Assembly (NCBI GenBank): GCA_020205615.1
Contig: CM035166.1
Location: forward strand, 94,561,065-94,625,064
Length of the DNA stretch: 64,000 nucleotides
Direction: 5' to 3'
DNA from: Panax quinquefolius
Lineage: Eukaryota; Streptophyta; Magnoliopsida; Apiales; Araliaceae
Shown here: positions 35,620 through 47,420 of the stretch, piece by piece
Position numbering within the stretch: the stretch's first letter is position 1
Layout: each line of letters opens with the position of its first letter
Notes under the pieces: generated by a model
Databases searched by the model: none
What the model saw: the letters and a program-made list of their open reading frames with translations, nothing else
Told to the model about the DNA's origin: nothing
Made by a program: the position numbers and the translations under genes

Positions 35620-36078
35620 GATTATCTTTGGCACGTGGTGCATGGATAATTTGTGGTCGTGATACTAATGAATATCGATTATCTTTGTACGTGGTGCATG
35701 GATAATTGTGGTCGTGATACTAATGAATACGCGATTATCTTTGTACGTAGTGCATGGATAATTTGTGGTCGTGATACTAATGAATACACGATTATCTTTG
35801 GTAGTAGTGCATGGATAATTTGTGGTCGTGATCTAATGAATACACGATTATCTTTGGTGCGTAGTGCACGGATAATTTGTGGTAGTAATCTTAATGAATA
35901 CACGATTATCTTTGGTAGTAGTGCATGGATAATTTGTGGTCGTGATACTAATGAATACACGATTATCTTTGGTAGTAGTGCATGGATAATTTGTGGTCGT
36001 GATACTAGTGAATACACGATTATCTTTGGTAGTAGTGCATGGATAATTAAATGGTCGTGATACTAATGAATATCCTTG
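35620..36078 (+). repeat. 57-bp tandem repeat, about 8 units
   Basis: Same unit as 15572-15800 in element A, expanded to about eight. Most units are near-identical; the fourth and fifth have small changes (GCGTAGTGCACGG, GTAGTAATCTT). The 135-codon open frame (35653-36060) is produced by the repeat length being divisible by three. Confidence 0.88.
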
Positions 36079-36534
36079 GCACAGTAGTGCGGGGATGATT
36101 CGATGATATGGATTAATTATTGAGCTAAGTCTCGTGATGAAATATTAATTCATGGATGTGGTAAAAGTCATCTTTAGGCCGTAGTGCATTGATAGACTTG
36201 GTATGATTATGACCACGGATTATTCGGTATAATCATGATCAGATTGAAAACACGAATATCCTTGGCGATGATGCATGGATAATTCGTGGTCGTGATACTA
36301 TTATTGTCGAGTCTCGGCATTATTGGTTTCTGATTTGTATATCTTTAGCTTTGTGGTGCAAAGATGAATTGTTAATAAATATCTTTGGCACAGAAGTGCA
36401 AAGATGAATTGTTAATGAATAACTTTGGTAGGATTGCAAGATGAATTTAATGTTTTCAACGACAAAGGTATTCAAGGTGTCCTCACCTCTTTACCATACC
36501 GGTCGTACCCCCCAATTTGAGGGCGAAATTCCAT

Positions 36535-36546
36535 AAGGAGGGAGAT
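36535..36546 (+). other. Polypurine tract of element C
   Basis: AAGGAGGGAGAT immediately before the 3' LTR, the same as in A. Confidence 0.85.
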
Positions 36547-38922
36547 TGTGAGACCCCAGATTTTATCAATAAAGATTTAAATTTTGTCGAAATAATTTTT
36601 AATATTATGGTGTGAATTTGAGATAATATTATAGTTGTGGGTAGTATTTATAAATTTTGCAAAGTATGCAAGTGGTTATATTATATTCGATTGGTGGGGA
36701 ATATTCGGTTTAGCGAGGAATATTCGATACAACTACTCAATCATTGGTGGACCCCACAATGTAATTATTGTCGGATTGAGAAAACGAAAAAATATTTTAT
36801 TGAAATAACGGCGGAAGTTTTACCGTGGATCTTGTTGAACTACTCGATAGTAAAAAATGCGATGTCGTGTGGTTGCATAGTAGCACTACGGTATTGATTA
36901 AAGATGCTTATGTGAGAAGTCACTCAGTTTGATTCCATTATTGTCGATTAATAATATGAATTATTATAGCGATAATGACGTTTTGTTTTATTCAGTATTA
37001 TTAACGTAATAAAAGCGAAACATCTTTTTATATAAAATGAATACTTTATTAAAGTTATTCTATAAATAGAATATATTATATTTTATTATGCATAGTGTTG
37101 CATAGTGTTTTGCATAGTGTTGCATAGTGTTTGCATAGTAAAATGTTTTTATATAAATAGAATATATGATATTTTATTTAAAAGATTTTGCTTTAAATAT
37201 GGACCGTTAGATTAAAGTAAATCAATCTTATTGGTTCATGGATTAATTACTATATGCATTCTATTTTCCTATAAATAGAAGCTCATTCCTTCATTATTTT
37301 CTTACAATTCATTGAAACTCTAGAGAGAGAAATTATAGAGAAAGCTATAGAGAGAAAATCTATAGAGAGAAAGAAGAAGAGTGATACGGTACTTCACTAC
37401 TTTGATATCCAATGTCTTTTACGGTAAGGGGTATTATTTGTTGTACCGTAAGGGTGTTATTCTTTCTTATTCATGAAGAGAACTTACATTATTCCATTCA
37501 TTATTATTACATTAGAATAACTTTAAAAAGTGGTATACCTATACATAACCTATATCTGCCACATACCCTATACTTGGTGAAATCCTTATATTATTCCATT
37601 CTTATTTATTCATTGGAATAACTTTGTATACGTGAATCCCCTATACTTGGTGATCTTCTTACATTATTCCATTCTTTATCATTACATTGGAACATCACAT
37701 GCATGTGTTTTTACACCTAACACGTTCCGTCTTTATCATTCATTGGAATATCCTATCATGTGTTTTTACACCGATCCAGTTCCATCTTTATTATTCTGTT
37801 GGAACATCACATGCGGTGTGAATTTCACGACTGGTTCCGTTATTATTATTACATTGGAATAACTTTTACATCACAATCTGCGCATGCATGGTGATTTCCT
37901 TTGTTATTCCATTCTTTATTATACCCAGTTAGTTAAAACTTTGACTTATATACTCCATGAAATTAGTAGAATATCCTTGATATTTTCGTTTCATCCAGTA
38001 TCTTTTCATGGAAATATTCTTCTGATCATTCTTGAATTTTACTCTACAAAATAGTATCATGTCGACAATTTGGACGTTAATAATTCCTGGATAAATTAAT
38101 TCTTGAACTTGTTTTATTGAATTATTATGTCATTGTCATTATCCTCATGTTATATTATGTTATCTTTGGCTTACGTGCATAGATGAACTTAGTATGATTA
38201 TGACCAGGGATCATTCGGTATAATCATGGCGTGATATAAATGATGTGACAAAAAGTCCTCGATGGCACAGAATGCAGTTGATGGATAGTTTTTGGTATGA
38301 TTATGACCGGGGGTGATTCGGTATAGTCATGACCATTGATAATTTGATGAAAATCCTTGACCGTGATGCGAGGATGATTAGATATTGTGGTTTATTCATT
38401 AAATTGAGTCTTAGTGATAAAATTGATGAAAACTTTTTAAAACCTAAAAGATAGTAGACTTTATTTTCTACTCGACTCTTTTAATGGATTGCATATTCAT
38501 TATGATTAAACCGGTTTGTCTATTATATTTTACCGGTTTAACATTGTTGAAAGACTATTGATAATTTATTACGCATTATCTTAGTCATAATATTTCTTCT
38601 TTGGGCTAGTTGAGCTTACCTTTCTTTCACCGTTCTCTTGAAAATGAGAATATAAATTTGAGCGAGTCGGGAAAAGAGTGATGGTCCCAAGATAACATTA
38701 GTAGTCCTCACTATTACATTAAATAGTGTGACAATAAATGTAATGAGGACTCCTTGAGTATGGATATTGTCTAAATGACAATATTCCTATTAGAACTCTC
38801 GGTTTATGTATTGTCGTATAATTTACACGACAGATGTATAATTAAGTTTGTATTTGAATTTATGTACCATGTAAGTGGCGACCCAAGATGGGTGACGTAT
38901 ACCTAATTTTGGGGGCGTCACA
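36547..38922 (+). repeat. Element C 3' LTR (2376 bp)
   Basis: Direct copy of 20595-22992 ending GGGGGCGTCACA, then duplication GAATA. TATA box at 37270-37277, TGCATAGTGTT repeats near 37090-37135, GAGA leader near 37320-37380, and hairpin units at 37490-37950. Confidence 0.9.
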
Positions 38923-40370
38923 GAATAATCCCTGGTCATAATCATACTAAGTCCATCTATGCACTACAGGCCACTGATGACTTTCAACATAATATAAGTA
39001 TGAGGATGATGACAATTCAATATAACAAGTTCAAGAATAAATTTTAATGATTTATAAGTTAATTTATGCTAAACTCAATAACATCCAAATTATCAACATG
39101 ATACTGCTTTGTGGAGTAAAATTCAAGATTGCTCAGAAGAATATTTTCATGAAAAGATACTGGATGAATCACAAATATCAAGGATATTCCACTAATTTCA
39201 TGGAGTATAGAAGCCAAAACTTTAACCAACTGAGTATAATAGAATATATGAAACTGCAAATAGATTTTCGCCCGCCATGCGGTAATCCACGTAGACAGAT
39301 TATTTCCACAAGTTAATAAGGAATGAATACAAAGTATCATTCACCATGCAGACGGTAATCCACATAGACAGGTTATTCCAACAAAATAATAAATAGTGGA
39401 ACCAGGTCATGCGTAATCCGCACAGACATGATATTCCAACAGAATAATAAAGAATGGAACCAGGTCATGCGTAATCCGCACAGACAGGATGTTCCAACAA
39501 ATTAATAAAGAATGGAATAACAACAGAATTCACCAGGCTTGCGATAGATCGCATAGACAGGTTATTCCAACAGAATAATAAAGAATGGAATAACAAAAGA
39601 ATTTCACCATGTATCACGGTGAGTCCTACATAGCATCACAAAGTTATTCTAACGAAATAATAAGGAATGGAATAACAATAGTTCTCTTCATGACTATGAA
39701 AGAAATAATACGCCTTACCTTAAAAAGAAGAGTATTCCAACGGTAAGGCGGGGATATACTTTAAGAAAACTTGCACTATTTTCTACGCCAAAGCTTTCTT
39801 AAACTCTAAAGAAATACGCTCAAGATTATAGAAGAAGAATTCTACGAACTTACGGTGTGATTTTCAATTCTAACTAAGCATCCTATTTATAGGAGAATAG
39901 AAAGGATACTATGCTGCACTATGCAATAAAATATAATATATTCTATTTATAATCAAATAAAACAAAACTTTATAAGTATTCTGTTTTATATAAAAAGTTT
40001 TTACTATGTAAACACTATGCATAATAAAATATAATATATTCTATTTATAATCAAATAAAATAAAACTTTATAAAAAGTATTTTGTTTTATATAAAAAGTT
40101 ATTACTATACAAACACTATCACGAGCCTTGCAAACACTATGCATAATAAAATATAATATATTCTATTTATAATCAAATAAAACAAAACTTTATAAAAGTA
40201 TTACATTTTATATAAAAGTTTTCTGTTTTATTACATTTATAATAATAATAAAACAACATTTATCACCATTATTATAATTCACAATATTAATCGACCAGGT
40301 CGTTCCCAGGAAAGAGGGGGCTTTCCAATAAGGATTTTTCTCTATTGGCGCGCAATTAGGTGGCCAAACC
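38923..40370 (-). repeat. Element B 5' LTR, segment 2
   Basis: Continues the B LTR after element C and corresponds to 3346-4780 of the 3' LTR. It has hairpin units at 39320-39680, a TATA box on the minus strand at 39884-39891, and ACTATGC-type repeats near 40005-40145. It is cut at 40370 by the TRIM. Confidence 0.9.
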
Positions 40371-40614
40371 TGAAACAACCCAGGTCAAATCCCGAGTCTG
40401 GAACAAATCTCGGGTCAAATCCCAAGTCCAAATCAAATCAAATCCATCAAAATAAGGCCTCAAACTACTGGCCCAATAGTATCTTCTTGGGTCATCTTAG
40501 CCCACCACAGGCTTCCAAAAGGTCATGACTTGAAGGTACTATTGGTACTAACTTATTTTCTTATATGCAGACAAATTTTTCCCATATCTTTCGATGTGGG
40601 ACTGGGGTGTTACA
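40371..40614 (-). repeat. TRIM 3' LTR (244 bp)
   Basis: Plus-strand ends TGAAACAACCCAGG and GGTGTTACA. About 90 percent like the other LTR by eye. Confidence 0.9.
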
Positions 40615-40842
40615 AACTCCCCCACTTAAATTTCTGACGTCCTCATCAGAATCCGATCACACACACAGCCCAAAGATCTTTGCCTCTCTAGCTATTGTGG
40701 GATAATACCGTCTGGCTTCGTGTCCCCACCTCTGGACCTCCATCTCTCCATTGTGGGATAATACCACCAGCCTTCGTGTTCCCACCTCCGTGAACCTAAT
40801 CGGATGACCCGGCCCAGCTTTAAGAGTCGGCTCGATACCATA

Positions 40843-41089
40843 TGAAACAACCCAGTGTCAAATCCAGAGTCCTAACAAATCTCTAAATCAAATCCCAAGT
40901 CCGAATAATATCAAATCCATCAAAAATAAGGCCTCAAACTCTTTCGCCCAATAGTATCTTCTTGGGTCATCTTAGCCCACCACCACAGGCTCCCAAAAGG
41001 TCATGACTTGAAGGTACTATTGGTAGTAACTTATTTCCTTATATCTTGAAAATTTTTCCTATCTTTTGATGTGGGACTGGGGTGTTACA
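40843..41089 (-). repeat. TRIM 5' LTR (247 bp)
   Basis: Plus-strand ends TGAAACAACCCAGT and GGTGTTACA. It lies next to the tRNA-Met-type primer site on its left. Confidence 0.9.
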
Positions 41090-41642
41090 AAACCTCTCCT
41101 TGGCAGAACTTCTAGATATCGTCAATATTGCAAATAATAATATTAATAACCCTGTCATCTCAATTATTAATTTAATAATATATAAAATATCGACAATAAT
41201 TGAATCAAATAACGTGAGATACTATACAATAATTCTTTGTAGTAATGATTGAACAAAAGCGAGTGATTTCTCACGTAAGCATCGATAATCGATGTCGTGT
41301 CTTCTACGCAACCACGCCAGCGTATCGATGTACTTTTACTAAGAGTAGTTCAGCGGTTTTAACGGTAAAACTTCATAGTTATTTTCATAAAAATATTTTT
41401 GTCATTTTCTCAATCCAAAAATAATTCCGTTGTGGGGTCCACCAATGATTGTACCATCGTACGGATATTCCCCGACAAAAAGAATATTCTCCGACCAATC
41501 AAATATTATACAACAACTTGCATACTTTTCAAAATTTATAAATATTACCCACGACTATAACATTATCTCAAATCCACACCATAATTTTGAAAAAATATTT
41601 CGAGAAAATTAAATTTTTATTCATAAAATTTGGGATTTTACA
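41090..41642 (-). repeat. Element B 5' LTR, segment 3 (LTR start)
   Basis: Corresponds to 4781-5337 of the 3' LTR. On the minus strand it begins TGTAAAATCCCAAATTTTATG at 41642. The flank outside is ATAAC, against ATAAT at the far end. Confidence 0.9.
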
Positions 41643-41948
41643 ATAACTAAATAAATCTGCACTACATTCAAATATTTAATTAGCTTAATAATTGTTCGAA
41701 AGAACCTACAATATATAATTTAATAATTTATTTTTTAAATAAATATTTAATAACTATAACTATATTCTCAAAGTCCTAATTAAATATAATATCTTACATT
41801 TAATTGATTATTTCAATGTAAAATTATTTATCTAAATGAGAAAAAATGGAGATAAGGAAAACACCAATTAAATATTATTATTGAAATTAATGATAGTTCA
41901 TATTGAACACTTGATGTATAATCAGTAAATCAAAATATAGAGAATTAT
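41643..41948. other. AT-rich spacer
   Basis: About 300 bp of very AT-rich DNA with no coding or repeat signal that I can recognise. It is the original right flank of element B. Confidence 0.6.
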
Positions 41949-42180
41949 CACTACAAAAACGGGTCATTGTCGACGGGGTCAGTGCCGACGATAATGGTAC
42001 CGTCGATAATAAGTTCAATGTCGATGGAGTAGTCATCGCGTATGGGTCCTGTCAGTAATGGGGTTTTATTTGGTGGGAAATTTTCACGGTGGAGGGAAAA
42101 GGCACTGGCGACGAGGCCTAGAATTACGGGCGACGGGAACGCCGCCGCCAATGAGTCATTATCGACAAGGTTACGGGAGA
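41949..42180 (+). mobile_element. CACTA-type transposon terminus 1 (truncated)
   Basis: Starts with CACTACAAAAACGGGTC, the terminal inverted repeat type of plant CACTA (En/Spm) elements, followed by repeated short GTCGACGG / GTCGATAAT motifs in both orientations, as expected of subterminal transposase-binding repeats. It is GC-richer than its surroundings. It stops at 42180, where a second CACTA terminus begins. No transposase is visible. Confidence 0.65.
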
Positions 42181-42441
42181 CACTACAAGAAAAAGGCCTA
42201 TCTGCAGCCAATAATATTAGCGACCGCCCTATCCGGTCGTTGATAATAGTAATAGCGACCACTATCTACGACCGAGAAGGATTCTAGTCGCTAGTTTATA
42301 TCAGCGACCGCATGCAGTCGCTGATCGGTCGCTGGCATGAATTTCCCTCCTAAAAATTGGTGTGAAACTTTGGCGCGGCGACCACTCTATATCAACGACC
42401 GCTAGCGGTCGCTAATATATACCCATCTTGTGAGCGTTTGA
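42181..42441 (+). mobile_element. CACTA-type transposon terminus 2 (truncated by element H)
   Basis: Starts CACTACAAGAAAAAGGCC, a textbook CACTA end. Subterminal AGCGACCGC and its reverse complement GCGGTCGCT recur about ten times up to 42410. The sequence is cut at 42441 by the LTR of element H. The other end of this transposon is not in the window beside H, so it was lost or moved. Confidence 0.75.
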
Positions 42442-45170
42442 TGTGACGCCCCAAATAGGTATACATCACCCATTTTGGGTACAATACATGGTACTTATAA
42501 TTAAATAAAATTTAATTATCTGACATGAGTTTTGAGTTTTAATTCAAATATTGTCTTCTAGATAATATTCAAACTCAAAATAAGTCCTCATTACATTTAT
42601 TATCACACTATTTAATAGAATAGTGAGGACTACTAATGCAAACATCTGGACCATCACTCCATTCCCAGACTAGTCCATTACGTTCTCATTTCTGAAGAGA
42701 ACAATGAAAGCAAAAGGTGAGAGCTCAACTAGCCCGATGTAAAAATATTATGACTAAGATAATGCAGAATAAATTATCGTTAGCCTTCAACAATGTTAAA
42801 GCGATAAAATATAATAAACGTCAAGTTTAAGCTGCGGTGAAACAAAGCAATCCATTAGAAGAGTCAAGTAGGCATGATATCTACTATCTTCTATGATTTA
42901 AAAAGTTTTCATCAACTTTATCGTTTGAGACTCGACAATAAATAAACCACATCATCGAATCATCCACGCTCCACGGCCGAGAGATATTCATGTAATCATC
43001 GATGGTCATGACTATATCTTAGAATAATCCTGGTCATAATCATACCAACAAAATTGTCCATCAATGAACTACAAGACCATGAGGACTTTTACCATATCAT
43101 TTGTAACATTACGGGTCATGATTATCTTAGAATGATCCACGATCATAATCATACCAATCAAAAGTTCATCTATGCACGTAAGCGAAGATGACTTTCATCA
43201 CAATATAAGCATGAGGATGATGATGATGATATAAGAATTCAATTAAAAGAAATAAAGAATAAATTTTAAAATTTTATAATTTAATTTATCCGAAATTCAA
43301 TAATGTTCAAATTGTCAACATGATCTTTGCTTTGTGGAGTAAAATTCAAGAATGATATTGTATCAAAAAATGATTTGAATGAAAAAAAAATCAATTTTTA
43401 TCATGAATAGTACTTTGGTGAATAGTACTTTGTGAATAGTACCCAATGAATAGTACTTGAGAATAGTACCCGTGAATAGTACTTTATGAATAGTACTTTA
43501 ATGAATAGTACTTTAATGAATAGTACTTTATGAATAGTACTTTGTGAATAGTACCCATGAATAGTACTTTTATGAATAGTACCATATAAATGAATAGTAC
43601 TCATGGACGATTACTCGGCATGAAAAGCTTAAAATTTAACAAGAATGTGTAGAAAATATCCTTGTGAAATGATCTTAGATGAAGCGCAAATTTCAAGGAT
43701 ATTCTACTAATTTCACGAATATATAGAAGCAATACTTTAACAAAATGAGGTATAATCGAGAATACGAGATGAAATAATATTACTCACATACTATAGAGTA
43801 TGGAAGAAAATATTATTCTTATGAATACTGAACAAAATAATATCCCTTACCTCAGAAGAAGATTGGATACTTTGGAATAGTGAGGTAGCAGACTTCTCTT
43901 CTTCTTTCTCTCTATAGCTTCTCTCTCTATAATTCTCTATAATTGCTCTTGTGAGTCTTAGTGAATTGGTGAGAATGAAAGAAGAATGAGCTTATTTATA
44001 GGAAAATATAGTTTCGATAATTGCACGTTTTGGGGCTCGAAATATTACAGTATAATACCTTCATCTTTTCCTTCATTTTTAATTTAGTCCTGCAAGTATT
44101 ATCAAACTTGCACCACCTCCCCCAATAGTATATCATGTGAATTAATAGTACATTCATGTGAATCAATAGTTCTATACATGTGAAAAAATAATTACGATTA
44201 TAGTACCTTCATCTATATACCTCTTTTTTAATTTAGTCATGCAAGTATTATCAATCTTGCACCACCTCCCCTAATAGTACATGCATGTGAATCAATAGTA
44301 CACACATGTGAACAAATAGTTATAAGCATTTGAATTAATAGCATTTAATTGCTCATTTATCCGATTAATTACCCGACTGGTCAATATAACTTCCAGACAT
44401 CAATTATTATCGAAATAAATGTCCATTTCCACTAACACTAATAATCCAAACACAATGGAACTATCAATTTCATCTTTAATCAACACAAACTTATTCATCA
44501 TTAATATTATAACTCACAATATTTAACAACGGTCGGTTCCCGGAAGAGGGGCTTTTCGATAAGGATTTCTCCTTATTGGCGCCGTGATTAGGTGACCAAA
44601 CCTCTCCTTGACGAAACTTCTAGACATTGTCGATATTGCAAATAATAATATGAATAACTTTTTGTCGTCTCAATTATTGATTTAATAATATAAAATATTA
44701 TGCGAGATGATCTTGTGATAATAATTGAATCGATAATATGAGAGATATGATGTAACAATTCTTTGTAGCAATAATTGAGTATAAGCGGTGACTTCTCACG
44801 TAAGCATCAATAATCAATCTGGTGTCTACTTATGCGACCACAGCGTATTCTTGTACTTTTACTACCGGGTAGTTCAATAGTTTAACGGTAAAACTTTCGT
44901 CGTTATTTTTATAAAAGATAATTACATCATTTTCTAACTACGACAATACTTTTCGTTGTGGGGTCCACCAATGATTGTGCTTGATCGTCTGAATATTCCT
45001 GTTAAAACGAATATTCCCAGACCAATCGAATATTTTATAACAACTTGCTTACTTTGCAAAATTTGTAAATATTACCCACAACTATAACATTATATCATAT
45101 CCACACCATAATATTCAAAATATATTTCAAGAAAAAATTAATCTTTATTCATAAAAGTTGGGGTCTTACA
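42442..45170 (-). repeat. Element H 3' LTR (2729 bp)
   Basis: Contains the conserved 3' third (42442-43340), a GAATAGTAC array (43396-43612), a TATA box on the minus strand (43993-44000), and a GAGAGA-rich leader (minus, near 43905-43945). The left end reads TGTGACGCCCC. Confidence 0.9.
43396..43612 (-). repeat. GAATAGTAC tandem array in H 3' LTR
   Basis: About 14 degenerate units of 14-16 bp (plus-strand form TGAATAGTACTTTA). The 5' LTR has the same array at about 51014-51225 with fewer, less regular units. On the minus strand it lies downstream of the TATA box, in the place held by the hairpin units in A, B, C, E and G. Confidence 0.85.
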
Positions 45171-45183
45171 ACCTCCCTTCTTA
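45171..45183 (-). other. Polypurine tract of element H
   Basis: AAGAAGGGAGGT on the minus strand before TGTAAGACCCC, identical to that of E. Confidence 0.85.
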
Positions 45184-45204
45184 TGAAATTTCATCCTCGA
45201 AATT

Positions 45205-45480
45205 AGGGTGCGTACTTGGTATATCGAAGAGGTGAGGATACCTTGACTTCATTTGATTCTAACTCCCGGTCATTTCCTCCACATCGTGGTTTCTCCACAA
45301 AACTTTGACTTGAGGTATAACCTTGGGCGTAGAATATGATCCTTCTTATCAAAGATTTTAACGGTAACTCTTCATACGTTAAATCTTCCTCTATCTCGTC
45401 TGGTTCTAATTCAATAATGTGGTTGGGTCTTTCACATATTTACGTAACATAGATATGTGAAAAACGTTATGAACACGAGA
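45205..45480 (-). pseudogene. Element H chromodomain-like tail
   Basis: Minus-strand fragments match the E tail: an EPDEIEEDLTYEELP-like stretch near 45405-45360 and a DVEEMT stretch near 45285-45265, followed by a stop near the end of the coding region at about 45210. Frameshifts occur near 45340 and 45270. Confidence 0.7.
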
Positions 45481-46760
45481 CATACTTGGCGGTAAAGCGA
45501 GTCTATAGGCCCACGGTTCCTACTCGATCGAGGATTATAAATGGGCCATGAATCGAGGATTGAGCTTTCCTCTCTTTCAAATCTCGTAACTCCTTTCCAT
45601 GGAGCAACACGTAACAACACATGATCTCGATATTGAATTCCACGTCCTTTTCGATGAAGATCGGCATAACTCTTTTATCGATCTTGTGAGGTTTTTATAC
45701 GTTGTCGGATCGTTTGAATCTTTTTAAGTAGTCATACGTACCAACTCCGGTCCCAACAACGTTGCTTCACCCACCTCATCCCGGCATATTTGAGAATGAC
45801 GACACTTTCTTCCATCTGCGCGCCTCGAATGGAGCCATGCGATACTTGCTTGATAAGCTATTGTTGTAGGAAAACTCCACCAATGGTAAGAACTTGTCCC
45901 AACTTCCTTTGAAGTCGAGGACACGAGTCTTAATAAATCTTCAAGAGTTTGAATAGTCCTCTCCATTGCCCGTCCGTTTGAGGATGATATGCGAACTAAA
46001 TCGTAAATCGTGCCCATAGCTTTTTGCAAACTAACCCAAAAATCTTGAAGTGAATCTTGGGTCTCGATCGAAACTATGGATCTTGGCATACCATGCAATC
46101 TTACAATCTCGTTTATGTACATACTAGCAAGGCGTTCAAGTGTATAAGTTTCTCGTATCGGTAAGAAATGAAGCGGAGACTTGGTCGATCTATCAATGAT
46201 GACCCAAATCGCATCTATGCCTTGAGAAACCTTGGGAAGACCGATAACAAAATCCATGGTAATGTGCTCCCACTTCCATTCTAGAATTTCAAGTGGTTGC
46301 AATGGACCTTTTGGCACTTGATGCTCGCCTTGACTTCGTTGACAAGTTAGACACCTTGAGATAAACCCGCTATCTCTCTCTTCATATTGCTCCACCAAAA
46401 TGTATGTCGAAGATCACGATACATTTTGGTACTCCCGAGATGGATTACAAGCGGTGTGTTGTGCGCCTCCATCATGATTTTATACTTCAAGTCGAGAATC
46501 GTTAGGAACACAAAAAGTGCAGAGTTGACTCAAAGTATTCCTTCTTCATCGATTCTTGCTTCTAGAATAGCACCTTCTTGCACTTTCTTCTTCATCGCAT
46601 CATCGGCTCTCCAGTGCATAGCTTGAGCGACTTTAACTTTATCGATTAAAGTCGGTTCTACTCGTATATTCGCCATCATCATCACATGGGTCCACAGAGT
46701 CTTTAACTCTATCTCCATCCTTTGTAAGTCATACAAAATGGGCCTTTATGTTGACAATAT
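45481..46760 (-). pseudogene. Element H integrase
   Basis: A continuous minus-strand frame (46398-45724) covers the end of the zinc domain (ERDSGFISRCLTCQRSQGEH) and the core: EWKWEHITMDFVIGLPKVSQ with the first catalytic D, IDAIWVIIDRSTKSPLHFLP, YINEIVRLHGMPRSIVS, and MERTIQTLEDLLRLVSS with the catalytic E. It runs on to GEATLLGPELVRMTT. The second catalytic D (SDRDPRF in the family) is changed here to SIETQD-type sequence (near 46080-46060). The upstream spacer (46760-46400) holds the pre-integrase region, with the HH part of the zinc domain in other frames. It is the best preserved integrase in the window. Confidence 0.9.
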
Positions 46761-47420
46761 CGCTTTTCGTACAGCGTATGATCTTACTCGATCGTCGTCG
46801 ACTACTACGTTAAGCTTTTCGAGGATGGTATTGAATGGTATGATCGTAATCTTTCAATAACTCAAGCCATCGTCGTTTGCGCGTGTTGAGTTCCTTTTGA
46901 GTGAAGAAATATTTGAGGCTTTTATGATCCGTATAGATCTCCACCTTCTCTCCATCTGGTAATGCCTCCAAATCTTAAGCGCAAAAACAATGACTTGACT
47001 CTAGATCATGAGTAGGATAATTCCTCTCATATTCTTTGAGTTATTCGTGAGGCATAAAGCTATGACTTTCCCATGTTGCATGAGAACACATCCTAACCCT
47101 TTTGCACGAAGCATCGTATATATGACAAATCCCTCAAGAACCGGATGGTATTGTCGAGAACAGTCTTTGAAATGAGTCTCCTCTTGAGTTCTTGAAAACT
47201 CTTCTCACATTCCTCGCTCCAACCAAATTTTGTATCTTTTAAGAGTCGGTTTGAGTTAATGGAGTAGCGATTAGAAAAAACCCTTCTACGAATCTCAGAT
47301 AATAACCGGCTAAAGCCCAAAAAGCTACGTGCTTGATCATGACTTAGGTTGCTCCCGACTTTGAATTGCTTGATCTTTGTTGGGTCAATAGATATTCCAT
47401 GATTTGATATCACGTGCCCA
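46761..47420 (-). pseudogene. Element H RNase H
   Basis: The minus-strand frame 47452-47093 runs from the RT thumb and tether (HVISNHGISIDPTKIKQF, SFLGFSRLLSEI, KFGWSEECEKSFQELKRRLI) into RFLRDLS and [13 protein letters not shown]. It continues in broken frames to a [25 protein letters not shown] end near 46910-46850 and an ADALSRK-like end near 46790-46760. Confidence 0.82.

Larger units (their letters stand above)
20595..38922 (+). mobile_element. Element C: non-autonomous gypsy element, interrupted by E
   Basis: LTRs at 20595-22992 and 36547-38922, with exact duplication GAATA (20590-20594 and 38923-38927), inserted in the B 5' LTR in the opposite orientation. Without E (23136-33175 and one GATAA copy) it is about 8.3 kb. 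The internal region has a strongly shortened gag, a protease remnant, and the same noncoding domain and 57-bp repeat as A. It is the A/G subfamily (TGTGAGACCCCAG). Confidence 0.92.
40371..41089 (-). mobile_element. TRIM (terminal-repeat retrotransposon in miniature)
   Basis: A 719-bp element with direct LTRs of 244 bp (40371-40614) and 247 bp (40843-41089) around a 228-bp internal region, with exact duplication AAACC (40366-40370, 41090-41094). On the minus strand the LTR runs TGTAACACCCCAGTCCCACA ... GGGTTGTTTCA, followed by the primer site TGGTATCGAGCC (near 40830-40841). A polypurine tract AAGTGGGGGAGTT (near 40615-40628) precedes the other LTR. It encodes no protein and would need enzymes from elsewhere. 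There is no 5S-like segment, so it is not Cassandra. Confidence 0.92.
2575..41642 (-). mobile_element. Element B: old minus-strand Ty3/gypsy element, host of all nested insertions
   Basis: B reads right to left. Its 5' LTR lies at 19821-41642 (interrupted), the primer site at 19811-19820, gag at 19636 downward, then protease and a short RNase H/integrase tail, a polypurine tract near 5338 and the 3' LTR at 2575-5337. Flanks are ATAAT (2570-2574) and ATAAC (41643-41647), an imperfect 5-bp duplication. Removing elements A, C, E, F and the TRIM with one copy of each duplication gives LTRs of 2763 and 2765 bp. RT and most of integrase are missing, so B is a non-autonomous derivative that kept gag and protease. 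It is the oldest layer of the nest because everything else lies inside it. Confidence 0.9.

Noticed and set aside
35653..36060. Open frame of 135 codons with a 19-residue repeat, and its minus-strand counterpart
   Set aside because: The 57-bp tandem unit is a multiple of three and free of stops in several frames. The same happens at 15525-15768. No protein family or start context supports it.
40615..40842. Cassandra-type element with a 5S rRNA-like segment
   Set aside because: Neither the LTRs nor the interior show the 5S promoter boxes. Only the size and primer site resemble Cassandra.
42042..42287. 81-codon frame and overlapping frames in the GC-richer segment
   Set aside because: They lie over the two CACTA subterminal repeat regions, which explain the higher GC and lack of stops.
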